Positions 10,408 through 20,916 of a stretch of DNA of 64,000 bases are shown here, piece after piece. A program made the translations under genes and the position numbers. The stretch spans positions 1-64,000 of the forward strand of contig JAJPXP010000032.1 of assembly GCA_021205365.1 (NCBI GenBank). Direction: 5' to 3'. The notes beneath the pieces were generated by a model. The model was given only the letters and a program-made list of their open reading frames with translations, searched no databases and was not told where the DNA came from. This DNA is from Clostridia bacterium. GTDB lineage: Bacteria > Bacillota > Clostridia > Oscillospirales > Butyricicoccaceae. The stretch's first letter is position 1, and each line of letters starts with the position of its first letter.

Positions 10408-11082
10408 ATGAAACATATATTAATTGTTGAAGATGATGCTGTACTTGCCGCAGGGCTGTGCCGGGCACTCACATCTCCTGAAATCAAAACAACCAGCTGT
10501 GAAACACTGCACGATGCACAGAAGATGCTGCTGCGTCAAAACTGGTCGCTTATTTTGCTTGATGTAAACCTGCCGGATGGAAATGGTTTCGATTTTCTTA
10601 CAGAATTGCGTCAGACAACGCAGCTTCCGGTTATCCTGCTGACCGCGAATGATTTGGAAACTGATATTGTATCCGGTCTGGAGCTGGGCGCGGATGATTA
10701 CATCACAAAACCATTCAGCCTTGCAGTTCTGCGGGCCAGGGTAAATACACAGCTGCGCAGAATTGAACAAGCCACTGTATCGAACGTTATTACACTTGGA
10801 CGTTTTTCTTTTGACTTTGACCGTATGGTTTTCACGGCTGACGGTGTACCGGTTGAACTGAGCAAAACAGAACAAAAGCTGCTTCGCATTTTGGTTGAAA
10901 ACCGTGGCATGAAATTGAGCCGTTCGGATCTGGTTGACCGGATCTGGACGGACGGTGCAGAATATGTAGATGAAAATGCACTGTCCGTGACCGTCAAACG
11001 CCTGCGCGACAAGCTGGGCGCACAGGATACCATAAAAACGGTATATGGTATTGGTTACATGTGGGTGAAGACTGATGTATAA
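10408..11082 (+). CDS. response regulator transcription factor (OmpR/PhoB type)
   Basis: ILIVEDDAVLAAGL, LLDVNLPDGNGF, GADDYITKPFSL and C-terminal winged helix. Confidence 0.95.
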   Translation: MKHILIVEDDAVLAAGLCRALTSPEIKTTSCETLHDAQKMLLRQNWSLILLDVNLPDGNGFDFLTELRQTTQLPVILLTANDLETDIVSGLELGADDYITKPFSLAVLRARVNTQLRRIEQATVSNVITLGRFSFDFDRMVFTADGVPVELSKTEQKLLRILVENRGMKLSRSDLVDRIWTDGAEYVDENALSVTVKRLRDKLGAQDTIKTVYGIGYMWVKTDV

Positions 11083-11983
11083 TATCTTCTTTCTTATGAT
11101 ACCCGTACTGTCAGCAGCTATAGCCCTCATTGTCATCCTGTCTGACCGAAGGAAAATGCATCGTATTATGGACGGGCTTTCTGAACTGATCGACGAAGCA
11201 ATGGACGGGAACTTTATAGAAGATACCTTCGACGAAAGCAAACGTTCATCTCTGGAAAGCCAACTAGCACAATATTTGGCTGCTTCTTCGCTCTCTTCCC
11301 GCAATATTGCTGCGGAAAAGGAGAAAATAAAAACACTGATCGCTGATATTTCACATCAGACCAAAACTCCGATCGCAAATCTGCTTCTGTATTCCGAGCT
11401 GCTGCAGGAACTGAAACCAGACGGAGAAGCGGCAAATTATACGGATGCCCTGCACAGCCAGGCAGAAAAATTGCAATTTCTGATTGATGCATTGGTCAAG
11501 CTGTCCCGCCTGGAAACCGGTATTCTCACACTGCGTCCCAAACAGGGTGACATACTTCCCACAATCAGCGAGGCCGCCGAACAATTCAGGGCAAAAGCAG
11601 ATGCAAAAGGCTTATTCCTCACTGTGGAGCAAACCAATGCCTGCGCGGTATTCGATGCAAAATGGACGAATGAAGCATTGTGTAATCTGCTGGACAACGC
11701 CATAAAATATACCGAACAGGGCGGTATTACTGTCCGTGTCAAGCCCTATGCGATGTTTGTGTGCATTGAACTGACAGATACTGGCATCGGTATTGCCGAA
11801 GCAGAACAGGCAAAGATTTTCTCGCGGTTTTATCGCTCACACAGAACAGACCATAGCGAAGGTGTCGGCATCGGATTGTATCTGGCGCGGCAGATCATCT
11901 CCGGCGAGGGGGGATACATGAAAGTATCTTCCAGCCCCGGAAAGGGTTCTACATTTTCCGTCTATTTGCCCCGCCGGGTATAA
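11075..11983 (+). CDS. sensor histidine kinase
   Basis: DISHQTKTPIANLLLYSELL H-box; LCNLLDNAIKYT N-box; GVGIGLYLARQII G-box; overlaps the response regulator ORF. Confidence 0.95.
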   Translation: MYNIFFLMIPVLSAAIALIVILSDRRKMHRIMDGLSELIDEAMDGNFIEDTFDESKRSSLESQLAQYLAASSLSSRNIAAEKEKIKTLIADISHQTKTPIANLLLYSELLQELKPDGEAANYTDALHSQAEKLQFLIDALVKLSRLETGILTLRPKQGDILPTISEAAEQFRAKADAKGLFLTVEQTNACAVFDAKWTNEALCNLLDNAIKYTEQGGITVRVKPYAMFVCIELTDTGIGIAEAEQAKIFSRFYRSHRTDHSEGVGIGLYLARQIISGEGGYMKVSSSPGKGSTFSVYLPRRV

Positions 11984-12108
11984 TTCTTTCAAAATTGTTA
12001 GAATTCCCTTCCACACGGAAAGAATGTGGAAAGATTGTTATGCGATAATCTGTATGAAAGGAAGAGAGAACCTTCCTTCTCATACAGATTTTATTATATG
12101 GAGGTTCC

Positions 12109-12783
12109 ATGATGGAAATATTGACAACAAACGCACTGAAAAAGATTTATGGCAGTGACGAAAGCGAAGTACATGCCCTTGATGGTGTGGATTTTTCCGT
12201 AAAAAATGGCGAATTTGTTTCCATTGTCGGTACATCCGGCAGTGGCAAATCTACACTCCTGCATATGCTGGGTGGCCTCGACCGTCCAACATCGGGTAAA
12301 GTAACGGTAGACGGAAAAGATATCTTTTCGCTGAAGGATGAAGAACTGACCATTTTCCGCCGCAGAAAAATCGGCTTTGTTTTCCAGGCATATAACCTCG
12401 TTCCAGTGCTCAATGTATATGAAAACATCGTTCTGCCTATCGAGCTGGATGGCAAAACAATCGATAAAGCTTTTGTCAGCAGCATTATCGAAACGCTTGG
12501 TTTGGAATCCAAGCTGAACAACCTGCCCAGCCAGCTTTCCGGCGGACAGCAGCAGCGTGTGGCGATTGCCCGTGCACTTGCCGCCAAGCCTGCGATTATC
12601 CTTGCCGACGAACCGACCGGAAATCTGGACAGCAAGACCTCTCAGGATGTTCTGGGATTGCTGAAAATCACCAGCCAGAAGTTTTCTCAGACAATTGTCA
12701 TGATTACACACAATGAGGAAATCGCCCAGCTTGCCGACCGCATTATCCGCATTGAAGACGGCCGCATTGTTGTTCGGGGGTGA
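12109..12783 (+). CDS. ABC transporter ATP-binding protein (MacB/BceA type)
   Basis: [18 protein letters not shown] Walker [16 protein letters not shown] signature, [11 protein letters not shown] Walker B. Confidence 0.95.
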   Translation: MMEILTTNALKKIYGSDESEVHALDGVDFSVKNGEFVSIVGTSGSGKSTLLHMLGGLDRPTSGKVTVDGKDIFSLKDEELTIFRRRKIGFVFQAYNLVPVLNVYENIVLPIELDGKTIDKAFVSSIIETLGLESKLNNLPSQLSGGQQQRVAIARALAAKPAIILADEPTGNLDSKTSQDVLGLLKITSQKFSQTIVMITHNEEIAQLADRIIRIEDGRIVVRG

Positions 12784-15446
12784 GCAGTATGATTCAGGTA
12801 AAAAATAAAAAGTGCATCCGGCACTTGGGATTCCAGTCAATGAAAGCTGCTAAAACACGTAACTGGATTGCCATTGTTGCCATTGCATTGACCGCTGTCT
12901 TGTTTACTTCTCTGTTTACCATTGCCATGTCGATCAACGATGCGTTCCAACAGGCGAACTTCCGGCAGGTTGGCGGCTATTCCCATGGCGGATTTAAATA
13001 TCTCACCGAGGAACAGTTTGAAGAGATCAAAGATGATCCCATGATCAAGGAATGGGGCCTGCGCCGTTTTATCGGCATGCCGACCGATGTTCCGTTCAAT
13101 AAAAACCATGTGGAAATCGGCTATTCGGATGCAAACCAGGCGCATTGGATGTACTGTGATCCAGTAGAAGGCCGCCTTCCGCAGGAAAATACCGATGAAG
13201 CTGCAACTGACACAAAAGTTTTGGAGCTACTCGGTGTTGAGCCGAAGATTGGTGCAAAATTTACCGTCACTTTTGATGTTGACGGAAAGCAAACCACACA
13301 GACCTTTACGCTATGCGGCTGGTGGGAAGCAGACGAAATTACGGTTGCCAATCATATCCTCATTCCAGAGAGCCGTGTCAATTCCATTTTAAACGAGCTG
13401 AATATCACACCCCCAGGCAGCGATGGCATGACCGGCAGCTGGAATCTTGACGTTATGCTTTCCAGTGCGATGCACATTGAGGATGACCTGCATACGATTC
13501 TGCAAAACCACGGTTATCAAAATGAAAGCCGTTCAGAGGGCGGCAACTATATTCCCATCGGTGTCAACTGGGGCTATACCGGCACACAGATTTTTGAAAA
13601 TATCGATCCGCAGATGGTTATTGCAATCGTAGTGCTTCTTCTGCTCATCATCTTTACTGGATATCTGATCATCTACAACGTATTCCAAATTTCTGTTGCC
13701 AATGATATCCGGTTTTATGGCCTGCTGAAGACCATCGGCACAACTGGCAGACAGATCAAGCGGATTGTCCGCCAGCAGGCACTGCTGCTCAGTCTCATCG
13801 GCATCCCTCTCGGCTTGGTGATCGGCTGGTTTGTCGGCGGAAAGCTGACGCCAGTCGTTCTAAACCGGCTCGATGGCGTCATGCCTGACTTTGTATCTGT
13901 AAATCCCATCATTTTTATTGTATCTGCAGTTTTCGCACTGCTGACGGTATTGATTTCCTGCTACAAACCGGGACATATGGCAGCAAAGGTTTCTCCAATT
14001 GAAGCGCTGCGGTATACCGAAGGTACCGGCGGAAAAAAGAAATTCAAGCGTTCCGGAAAGGGTATTTCCCTGTTTTCCATGGCGAAAGCAAATCTGGGGC
14101 GCAATCGCGGAAAAACCGTTATTACCATCCTCTCCCTTTCGCTGGCAGTCGTACTGCTGAATATGACGGTTTCCCTTGCAAACAGCTTTGACATGGACAA
14201 ATATCTGCGCAATGTCGTTTCAGATTTCATTGTAGCCGATGCATCCTATTTCCAGACCAGCAATCCTGGATTCTCTACAGATGCAGAACTTCCCAAAGAT
14301 GTTATCGATCAGATAACTGCACAGAGCGGCGTGGAACAGGGCGGACGCATTTACGGCATTACTTCCCCAGTACAGGAATTTATCACAGAAGACTATTACC
14401 GCTCTCTGCGGGCAGCGTGGTACGATGAAGAAAGCCTTGATTCCATGATAGAAGGAATAGAGCATACGTCTGATGGTCTTTTGGCAGACGACGCACAGCT
14501 CTATGGTATGGAACGGTATGCACTGGATAAGATGACCGTTTTGGACGGCGATATTTCCAAACTGTATGAGCCGGGCAGCCGGTATATTGCGGCTGTATAT
14601 GCGCAGGATGACAACGGAAACGTATACCCGGATTCCCATTGGGCAAAGCTCGGTGACACGATCACATTGCGATATGTCGAAGAATTCGAGTATTACAATC
14701 CCAATACTGGAGAAATCTATGAAAATGGAATGCCCGAAGATGATCCATACGTATTCCGCGCTGTCAAATACCGCGATGAGCAGTATACGGTTGCAGCACT
14801 CATCGCTGTCCCAACTTCACTCTGCTATCGATATTATGGGGCAGATGAGTTTGTTATGAACGATCAGACCTTTATCCAGGACACTGGGACAGACAGCGTT
14901 ATGCTGTATGCCTGCGACACAACCGATCAAGGCACCTCGGCTATGGAATCCTTTTTGTTGGATTACACAGAAAATGAGAATCCGCAGATCGACTACGAGA
15001 GCAAGCAGACCTATGCAGAAGAATTTGAAAGCACACGTTCGATGTTCATGCTGCTGGGTGGTGCACTGAGTTCCATCGTCGCGCTGGTCGGCATTCTGAA
15101 CTTCTTCAATGCAATCCTCACCGGCATCATCACACGCAAACGCGAATTTGCTGTGCTGCAGTCCATCGGCATGACGGGCAAACAGCTCAAAGGTATGCTG
15201 ATGTGGGAAGGTGTATTCTATGCACTGAGTGCAATCCTGCTGGCACTGCTGCTGATTTTGGCATGTGGTCCGGTCATGGCTTCGGCAATCGGCGGTATGT
15301 TCTGGTTCTTTACCTATCATTTCACGATTACTCCAGTCCTGATTCTCACACCGCTGTTCGTATTGCTCGGTTGTATCGTTCCATTGTGTGTTTACCGATC
15401 AGCAGCCAAAGCAACGATCGTAGAACTCCTGCGGGAAACAGAATAA
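12780..15446 (+). CDS. ABC transporter permease, FtsX-like
   Basis: 888 aa, two FtsX-like TM modules (ALLTVLISCYKPGHMAAKVSPIEALRY; FAVLQSIGMTGKQLKGMLMWEG); overlaps upstream ATPase by 4 nt. Confidence 0.92.
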   Translation: MSSMIQVKNKKCIRHLGFQSMKAAKTRNWIAIVAIALTAVLFTSLFTIAMSINDAFQQANFRQVGGYSHGGFKYLTEEQFEEIKDDPMIKEWGLRRFIGMPTDVPFNKNHVEIGYSDANQAHWMYCDPVEGRLPQENTDEAATDTKVLELLGVEPKIGAKFTVTFDVDGKQTTQTFTLCGWWEADEITVANHILIPESRVNSILNELNITPPGSDGMTGSWNLDVMLSSAMHIEDDLHTILQNHGYQNESRSEGGNYIPIGVNWGYTGTQIFENIDPQMVIAIVVLLLLIIFTGYLIIYNVFQISVANDIRFYGLLKTIGTTGRQIKRIVRQQALLLSLIGIPLGLVIGWFVGGKLTPVVLNRLDGVMPDFVSVNPIIFIVSAVFALLTVLISCYKPGHMAAKVSPIEALRYTEGTGGKKKFKRSGKGISLFSMAKANLGRNRGKTVITILSLSLAVVLLNMTVSLANSFDMDKYLRNVVSDFIVADASYFQTSNPGFSTDAELPKDVIDQITAQSGVEQGGRIYGITSPVQEFITEDYYRSLRAAWYDEESLDSMIEGIEHTSDGLLADDAQLYGMERYALDKMTVLDGDISKLYEPGSRYIAAVYAQDDNGNVYPDSHWAKLGDTITLRYVEEFEYYNPNTGEIYENGMPEDDPYVFRAVKYRDEQYTVAALIAVPTSLCYRYYGADEFVMNDQTFIQDTGTDSVMLYACDTTDQGTSAMESFLLDYTENENPQIDYESKQTYAEEFESTRSMFMLLGGALSSIVALVGILNFFNAILTGIITRKREFAVLQSIGMTGKQLKGMLMWEGVFYALSAILLALLLILACGPVMASAIGGMFWFFTYHFTITPVLILTPLFVLLGCIVPLCVYRSAAKATIVELLRETE

Positions 15447-15477
15447 AAAAACTGTTTTTGCGTTTTATGTATGCAGA

Positions 15478-15503
15478 AGCCCCTGTCCATTCCGGACAGG
15501 GGC
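15478..15503. terminator. terminator hairpin between convergent operons
   Basis: agcccctgtcc-attc-cggacaggggct inverted repeat. Confidence 0.6.
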
Positions 15504-15522
15504 TATCTCTATATTGAGTACA

Positions 15523-16683
15523 TTATCTTCCGCTGATCTGATATCTTTGATAGAGCTTCGCACCCAGCCATGCCATCAGAACAACCGCAACAGCATATAC
15601 GATAAGCATCATCTGCCAACCAGTCAGATAATATCCCGGAATGTGGTACAGACAGTCATTTGTCAGCATCCGATCCACCAATACATTTACGGGAAGCAAT
15701 GCGTACAGTCTAAAAATCAACTGCATGGAATACGGCGGCCATACAAACAGGCACAGCATGAATCCTCCTATCAAAATACCCAAAACAGCAATGCTGTTTT
15801 TCAGCAGCTTCACAAGGAACATGGCGAGCACACTGTACAGCACAGATAATACCAATGCCATTCCAAGAGCCAGCAGGGCTGCCTGCCCAACGGTCATCGT
15901 CCAAGAGCATTCCGCTACGACCATCTGCATACATGCATCAAATCCATCTGCGCCGTATAACCACAAGTTCAATACGCACGTAATGATTTCCAATAGTACA
16001 GCGGACAACACGCCAAAGCTTACGCCTGCCAACAGCTTAGCACCATATAGCTTCTGCTTTCCAAACCTGCTGCATAAAATCAGCTGGTCTGTTTTTCTGG
16101 TATGTTCTTCTGCAAATACCCCCGGCAGACAAATCGCAAGCAAAAACAGCAGCAGGATATTCAGCAAGTTTTCACTTACGAGGATACTTTGAAAACCTTC
16201 CGCATACTGCCATTTAAACGGGGAAATTTCTGCTTCTTTCTGCTCCCAGTAATCCTTCTCTCCGTCTGTAAGATATTGGAGATTCCACAATCTGTGGACG
16301 CCTTCAAGCCGCGTGCGGTACATTGTATCCGCATCCGAATGGTATACCTTTTCATCATCTCCATACAGTCCCCAGAGATATTCATATATCCCTTCGTATT
16401 GCTTTGCCGCCTGTTCGGATGTATCAATTGCCGCCCGCATATCGTCCAGCATTGTGTCATCTATCATCCTGCCGGAAATAGAACGGGATGCTTCTGCTCT
16501 GCGCTGTATCTGTGTATATCCATTGATATTCTCATTGTCACCATCGCTGTAATTGTAAAACAGCGCATCTCCGATTACGGAAAGCACCGCTAAAAATACC
16601 ATGACGCCAAGGGCAATTTTGGTAATGCGCCGCCGCCAGATTTTTTTCAGTTCCCAGAAATATAAATCGGAAAATTTACTCAT
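15523..16683 (-). CDS. ABC transporter permease-like membrane protein
   Basis: N-terminal MSKFSDLYFWELKKIWRRRITK and multiple TMs; operon with ABC ATPase. Confidence 0.75.
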   Translation of the reverse strand: MSKFSDLYFWELKKIWRRRITKIALGVMVFLAVLSVIGDALFYNYSDGDNENINGYTQIQRRAEASRSISGRMIDDTMLDDMRAAIDTSEQAAKQYEGIYEYLWGLYGDDEKVYHSDADTMYRTRLEGVHRLWNLQYLTDGEKDYWEQKEAEISPFKWQYAEGFQSILVSENLLNILLLFLLAICLPGVFAEEHTRKTDQLILCSRFGKQKLYGAKLLAGVSFGVLSAVLLEIITCVLNLWLYGADGFDACMQMVVAECSWTMTVGQAALLALGMALVLSVLYSVLAMFLVKLLKNSIAVLGILIGGFMLCLFVWPPYSMQLIFRLYALLPVNVLVDRMLTNDCLYHIPGYYLTGWQMMLIVYAVAVVLMAWLGAKLYQRYQISGR

Positions 16684-17384
16684 TCCAGCCCCTCCTCATC
16701 AAATTCCCGCAGATAAAATTCCTCCAGATCACCATGGGCTTCATCCCATGCCCCGTTATAGATCACCTGTCCATCCTTCATCATGATGACAATATCCGCA
16801 ATATGCTCAATATCTGAAACAATATGTGTTGACAGCAATACAATACTGTCCTTTCCCAATTCGGCAATCAGATTGCGGAACCGGACACGCTCCTTCGGAT
16901 CAAGCCCTGCTGTGGGTTCGTCCAAAATCAGCAGCTTTGGATGGTTCAGCAATGCCTGTGCAATGCCAAGCCGCTGCTTCATGCCGCCAGAATAGGTCTT
17001 GATTTTCTGCTTTGCGTTATGTTCGAGTGAAACCAGCTTTAACAGCTCCTGCGCCCGGCGTTTTGCCTGCGGCTTGGGCAGTCCCTTGAGTGCTGCCAGA
17101 TATAACAGGAAATCCATTCCCGTAAAGTCGGGATAATATCCAAAATCCTGCGGCAAATATCCCAATATCGCACGGTATTCCTCTGTGGAAACATCCATTC
17201 CTTCCAGCGTTACTGTCCCACCGGTCGGCCTTAAGATACCGCACAGCATGCGCATCAATGTTGTCTTACCTGCGCCGTTTGCTCCCAGCAGGCCGGTTAC
17301 ACCCGGTGTCAGATTCAGGCTGACACGGTCTACCGCAATTTTATTTCCGTACTGTTTTGTCAGCCGGTCGATTTTTAATTCCAT
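16680..17384 (-). CDS. ABC transporter ATP-binding protein
   Basis: LLGANGAGKTTLMRMLCG, YSGGMKQRLGIAQALL, LILDEPTAGLDP; start chosen at MELKIDRLTKQYG (ORF track start is an upstream extension). Confidence 0.93.
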   Translation of the reverse strand: MELKIDRLTKQYGNKIAVDRVSLNLTPGVTGLLGANGAGKTTLMRMLCGILRPTGGTVTLEGMDVSTEEYRAILGYLPQDFGYYPDFTGMDFLLYLAALKGLPKPQAKRRAQELLKLVSLEHNAKQKIKTYSGGMKQRLGIAQALLNHPKLLILDEPTAGLDPKERVRFRNLIAELGKDSIVLLSTHIVSDIEHIADIVIMMKDGQVIYNGAWDEAHGDLEEFYLREFDEEGLE

Positions 17385-18088
17385 ATATATTCCTCCATAT
17401 GTGAGAGATAGTTTTTGCATTCCCGAAGCATCAGCGCCAGAAGCAGCGGTGTGATAACAGCGCAGCTCTGCCAGCTGGATATCCAGCTCAGCCAGTCGGT
17501 CATGAAATTTACTACGATGCACAGCAGGCTGACCAGCATTGTCACTGCCGCGCAGGGATACAGGTTTTCCTTGCTGTGCCATTTGCGGATAATATGAAGA
17601 TTGCAGAACGCAGTCAGGCAGTATGGGCAAAGGATATAAAATCCAGTTTCCAGAATGGTCAACTGCCCCCATACACCAATCACAGGAGAAAGTGCTGCCA
17701 TGAGAATCAAATTTGCAGCCCCCAAAATGCCCAGGCGCGCCAGTGTTACCGCTTTTAGGGAAAAGCGGGATGCCTGCTCCAGTTCATCCATTCCACAGCG
17801 CACAGAACGGTTCATCTCCATAAAGGTGGAGAGCGCTGCAAATGGGATCAGCGCAGATACCATCCAGACACACTGTTCGTCTGTATTCCACATCAGCAGC
17901 AGTGCTGCCACGAAAACACCTATCGACATCAGCCATCCCCATGGACGGATATAGCCGAACTGGGAAAGGACAAATTCTGGCATCGTCAGCGTTGATACCT
18001 CAATGCTATCCAGAAAAGCGTTTTTTTTCTGTGATTTGGGAGGTTGATATACCGATTTTAGTGCCTGCTTCAGCTGTTTATCAGTCAT
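17375..18088 (-). CDS. hypothetical multi-pass membrane protein of the ABC/sigma operon
   Basis: 237 aa with TM segments, overlaps both neighbours in the operon. Confidence 0.6.
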   Translation of the reverse strand: MTDKQLKQALKSVYQPPKSQKKNAFLDSIEVSTLTMPEFVLSQFGYIRPWGWLMSIGVFVAALLLMWNTDEQCVWMVSALIPFAALSTFMEMNRSVRCGMDELEQASRFSLKAVTLARLGILGAANLILMAALSPVIGVWGQLTILETGFYILCPYCLTAFCNLHIIRKWHSKENLYPCAAVTMLVSLLCIVVNFMTDWLSWISSWQSCAVITPLLLALMLRECKNYLSHMEEYIWN

Positions 18089-18542
18089 AGAAATCCCTCC
18101 TGTTCAATATTTTTTGTAATTGCTTCAATACATGTTTTTCCCGCCGATACACTGCAAACCGGGACAGATGTAAGATTTTCGCCGTCTGTACAGCAGAAAC
18201 TCCATTTGTATAACGCAGGAACAGCAGCTCCCGTTCCTCATCAGATAACTGCTGCAGCGCCTGTTCCAACACAATATTGGTTATCTGCTCCTCTGTATTG
18301 TCTTCTATGCGTGAATCTTCTGCCGTTTCCATAAAAATATCCGGCTGTTTTCGAAAATGGTCATTACACAGGTTTCGTGCAATGGTATAAAGATATGCTG
18401 TCTGTTTTCCAATTTCCTTATAGCTGTGCGATTCCAGAAACCGAAGGAAAGTCTCCTGCGTAATATCTTCGGCAGTCTGTTGATGTCTGATTTTCATATA
18501 GCAATACCGGTATAGTCTATCATATAATTCTTCTGTGTCCAT
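18081..18542 (-). CDS. RNA polymerase sigma-70 family factor (ECF-like)
   Basis: AEDITQETFLRFLESH (region 2) and LSDEERELLFLRYTNGVSAVQTAKILHLSRFAVYRREKHVLKQL (region 4). Confidence 0.88.
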   Translation of the reverse strand: MDTEELYDRLYRYCYMKIRHQQTAEDITQETFLRFLESHSYKEIGKQTAYLYTIARNLCNDHFRKQPDIFMETAEDSRIEDNTEEQITNIVLEQALQQLSDEERELLFLRYTNGVSAVQTAKILHLSRFAVYRREKHVLKQLQKILNRRDFYD

Positions 18543-18764
18543 GAACACGCTGTTTGACCTCCTTTCACTATGTATAACGGTTGAGGAACCGATTTTGTGC
18601 GGGTATTTTTTCATGATATCAAAATTTTTTTGCAGAACTGGAATGATGAGCCAATAAACAGTAAGGATATCACACCGTTATAGTAAAATAGTTTTATACT
18701 GCCAACTCTCTCCAAAATAAACCATTGGCATGTTCCGTTTCTTCATGCTATATTAAACAGTAAT

Positions 18765-19022
18765 AAAGCTTCGACGAGGACAAAATCCAGGTCAAGTGCA
18801 TTTCAGAGAGGAACCGTAATCTGCTGTGAACTGTTCTATGCACCCCCGGTATAAACCACCTTTGAGCTGCCGGTGAACAGCGTTCGCCCATTAAACCGGA
18901 CGGGTAAGCCCGTTACAGCGAACACAAGCGGTCGTTTTTTAACGGCAAGCAGGGTGGAACCGTGGAATAAGTATTGTATATTTATCTCATCCCTGACACA
19001 CCATCAGGGGTGAGATTTTTTT
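18765..19022 (+). promoter_or_regulatory. T-box leader upstream of thrS
   Basis: Conserved T-box core AGGGTGGAACCGTG (18951-18964) and a terminator hairpin atctcatccctgacacaccatcaggggtgagat-TTTTTTT ending before thrS; GGAACCG is a candidate Thr (ACC) specifier. Confidence 0.9.
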
Positions 19023-19056
19023 GCCCCTTTTGAAGCATGGAAAAGGAGGCTTACAC

Positions 19057-20802
19057 ATGAGCAACGAATTCACATTTGAAAACGAGCAGTCCCGCAAAAC
19101 TTACTGGCATACCTGCTCCCATATTCTGGCACAGGCTGTCAAACGCCTTTATCCAAAAGTAAAACTGGCAATCGGCCCATCGATTGACAATGGCTTCTAT
19201 TATGATCTGGATTCTCCATTTGCATTTACACCGGAAATGATGGAAAAAATAGAAGCTGAAATGCGTAAAATCTGTAAGGAAAAGCTCAAACTGGAACGCT
19301 TTGAATTACCTCGGACAGAAGCGCTGGAATTTATGCAGGATGAACCATATAAGACAGAGTTGATCCATGATCTGCCGGAAGATGCAGTTATTTCTTTCTA
19401 TCGTCAGGGGGAATTTACTGATCTGTGTGCAGGTCCGCATCTGGATTCTACCGGACGGGTAAAAGGCAATGCAATTAAGCTAACTGCTTGCAATGCAGCA
19501 TACTGGCGCGGTGATTCCAGCCGTCAGACATTGCAGCGTATTTATGGCATTGCATTCCCAAAGAAAGCAGAATTGGACGAATATCTTGAAAAAATCGAGG
19601 AAGCAAAACGCCGTGACCATCGTAAGCTCGGCAAAGAACTTGGCTTATTTACCATCATGGAGGAAGGCCCCGGATTTCCGTTCTTCCTGCCAAAAGGCAT
19701 GGTGCTGCGCAATACGCTGATCGACTACTGGCGTGAAGTCCACAAGCGCTATGGCTATGTTGAAATTTCTACCCCGATGATGCTGAACCGCGGTCTTTGG
19801 GAGCGTTCCGGTCATTGGGATCATTATAAGGAAAATATGTATACCACTGTCATTGACGATACCGACTTTGCCATCAAGCCGATGAACTGTCCCGGTGGTA
19901 TGCTGGTATACAAATCCGAACCCCACTCTTATCGTGATCTGCCGCTGCGAGTTGGTGAGCTTGGTCTGGTACATCGTCATGAGCTTTCCGGTGCACTGCA
20001 TGGTTTATTCCGCGTTCGCTGCTTTACGCAGGATGATGCCCATATTTTTATGACATGGGATCAGATGAAAGATGAAATCAAAAATGTAGTTAAGCTGTTC
20101 GATGAAGTTTATTCTGTCTTTGGTCTGGAATATCAGATTGAAGTTTCCACCATGCCGGAAGATCATATGGGTGATGAAAAGGATTGGGATTTTGCAACGG
20201 AAACTCTAAAAGCAGCTGTCTCAGAAATGGGCAAGGAATATATCATCAACGAGGGCGATGGCGCATTCTATGGCCCGAAGCTGGATTTCCACTTGGCAGA
20301 TTCTCTGGGACGCACATGGCAGTGCGGTACGATTCAGCTGGATATGCAGCTTCCAGAACGTTTTGAACTGGAATATATCGGCGCAGATGGTGAAAAGCAT
20401 CGTCCGGTCATGATCCATCGCGTTGTCCTGGGTTCCATTGAACGCTTTATCGGCGTAATCACAGAACACTTTGCAGGCTCCTTCTCCACCTGGCTTTCCC
20501 CAGTGCAGGTAAAGGTACTGCCAGTTACAGACCGTGCATATGATTATGCCGATGAAATTGCAGATAAACTGGCCAAGGCCGGTTACCGCGTTGAAGTGGA
20601 TCACCGTTCTGAAAAGCTTGGCTATAAAATTCGTGAAGCCCGTAACGAACGTATTCCTTATATGCTCATTGTCGGTGATCAGGACATGGAAAACCAGACT
20701 GTATCTCCACGCCATCGTACAGACGGCGATTTGGGGGCAATGCAATATGATGCATTTGAAGCCTTATTGAAACAGGCTGTAGAAACCAAATCTCCAAAAT
20801 AA
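19057..20802 (+). CDS. thrS: threonyl-tRNA synthetase
   Basis: MNCPGGMLVYKSEPHSYRDLPLRVGELGLVHRHE and TQDDAHIF; class II aaRS motifs. Confidence 0.96.
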   Translation: MSNEFTFENEQSRKTYWHTCSHILAQAVKRLYPKVKLAIGPSIDNGFYYDLDSPFAFTPEMMEKIEAEMRKICKEKLKLERFELPRTEALEFMQDEPYKTELIHDLPEDAVISFYRQGEFTDLCAGPHLDSTGRVKGNAIKLTACNAAYWRGDSSRQTLQRIYGIAFPKKAELDEYLEKIEEAKRRDHRKLGKELGLFTIMEEGPGFPFFLPKGMVLRNTLIDYWREVHKRYGYVEISTPMMLNRGLWERSGHWDHYKENMYTTVIDDTDFAIKPMNCPGGMLVYKSEPHSYRDLPLRVGELGLVHRHELSGALHGLFRVRCFTQDDAHIFMTWDQMKDEIKNVVKLFDEVYSVFGLEYQIEVSTMPEDHMGDEKDWDFATETLKAAVSEMGKEYIINEGDGAFYGPKLDFHLADSLGRTWQCGTIQLDMQLPERFELEYIGADGEKHRPVMIHRVVLGSIERFIGVITEHFAGSFSTWLSPVQVKVLPVTDRAYDYADEIADKLAKAGYRVEVDHRSEKLGYKIREARNERIPYMLIVGDQDMENQTVSPRHRTDGDLGAMQYDAFEALLKQAVETKSPK

Positions 20803-20819
20803 TATCGCAAAATATACAA

Positions 20820-20852
20820 AAAAGCCAGAGGCAAACCACCTCTGGCTTTCTC
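20820..20852 (+). terminator. intrinsic terminator after thrS
   Basis: aaagccagagg-caaacca-cctctggcttt. Confidence 0.7.
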
Positions 20853-20916
20853 TTTATCGCAAAACAGCTTTTTATCATTTTTGTTTTCTTTATGATATTA
20901 ACAGATATCTTTCTTA

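Noticed and set aside
14817-15320. 167-aa minus-strand ORF
   Set aside because: Antisense to the FtsX-like permease; low-complexity Gln/His-rich shadow frame.
12109-15446. Novel antimicrobial-peptide system
   Set aside because: Two-component system followed by an ATPase and FtsX-like permease is a standard Bce/Mac-like arrangement; no peptide gene seen.
16680-17672. N-terminal 96-residue extension of the ABC ATPase ORF
   Set aside because: Out-of-frame read of the upstream membrane-protein gene; true start is MELKIDRLTKQYG at 17384.
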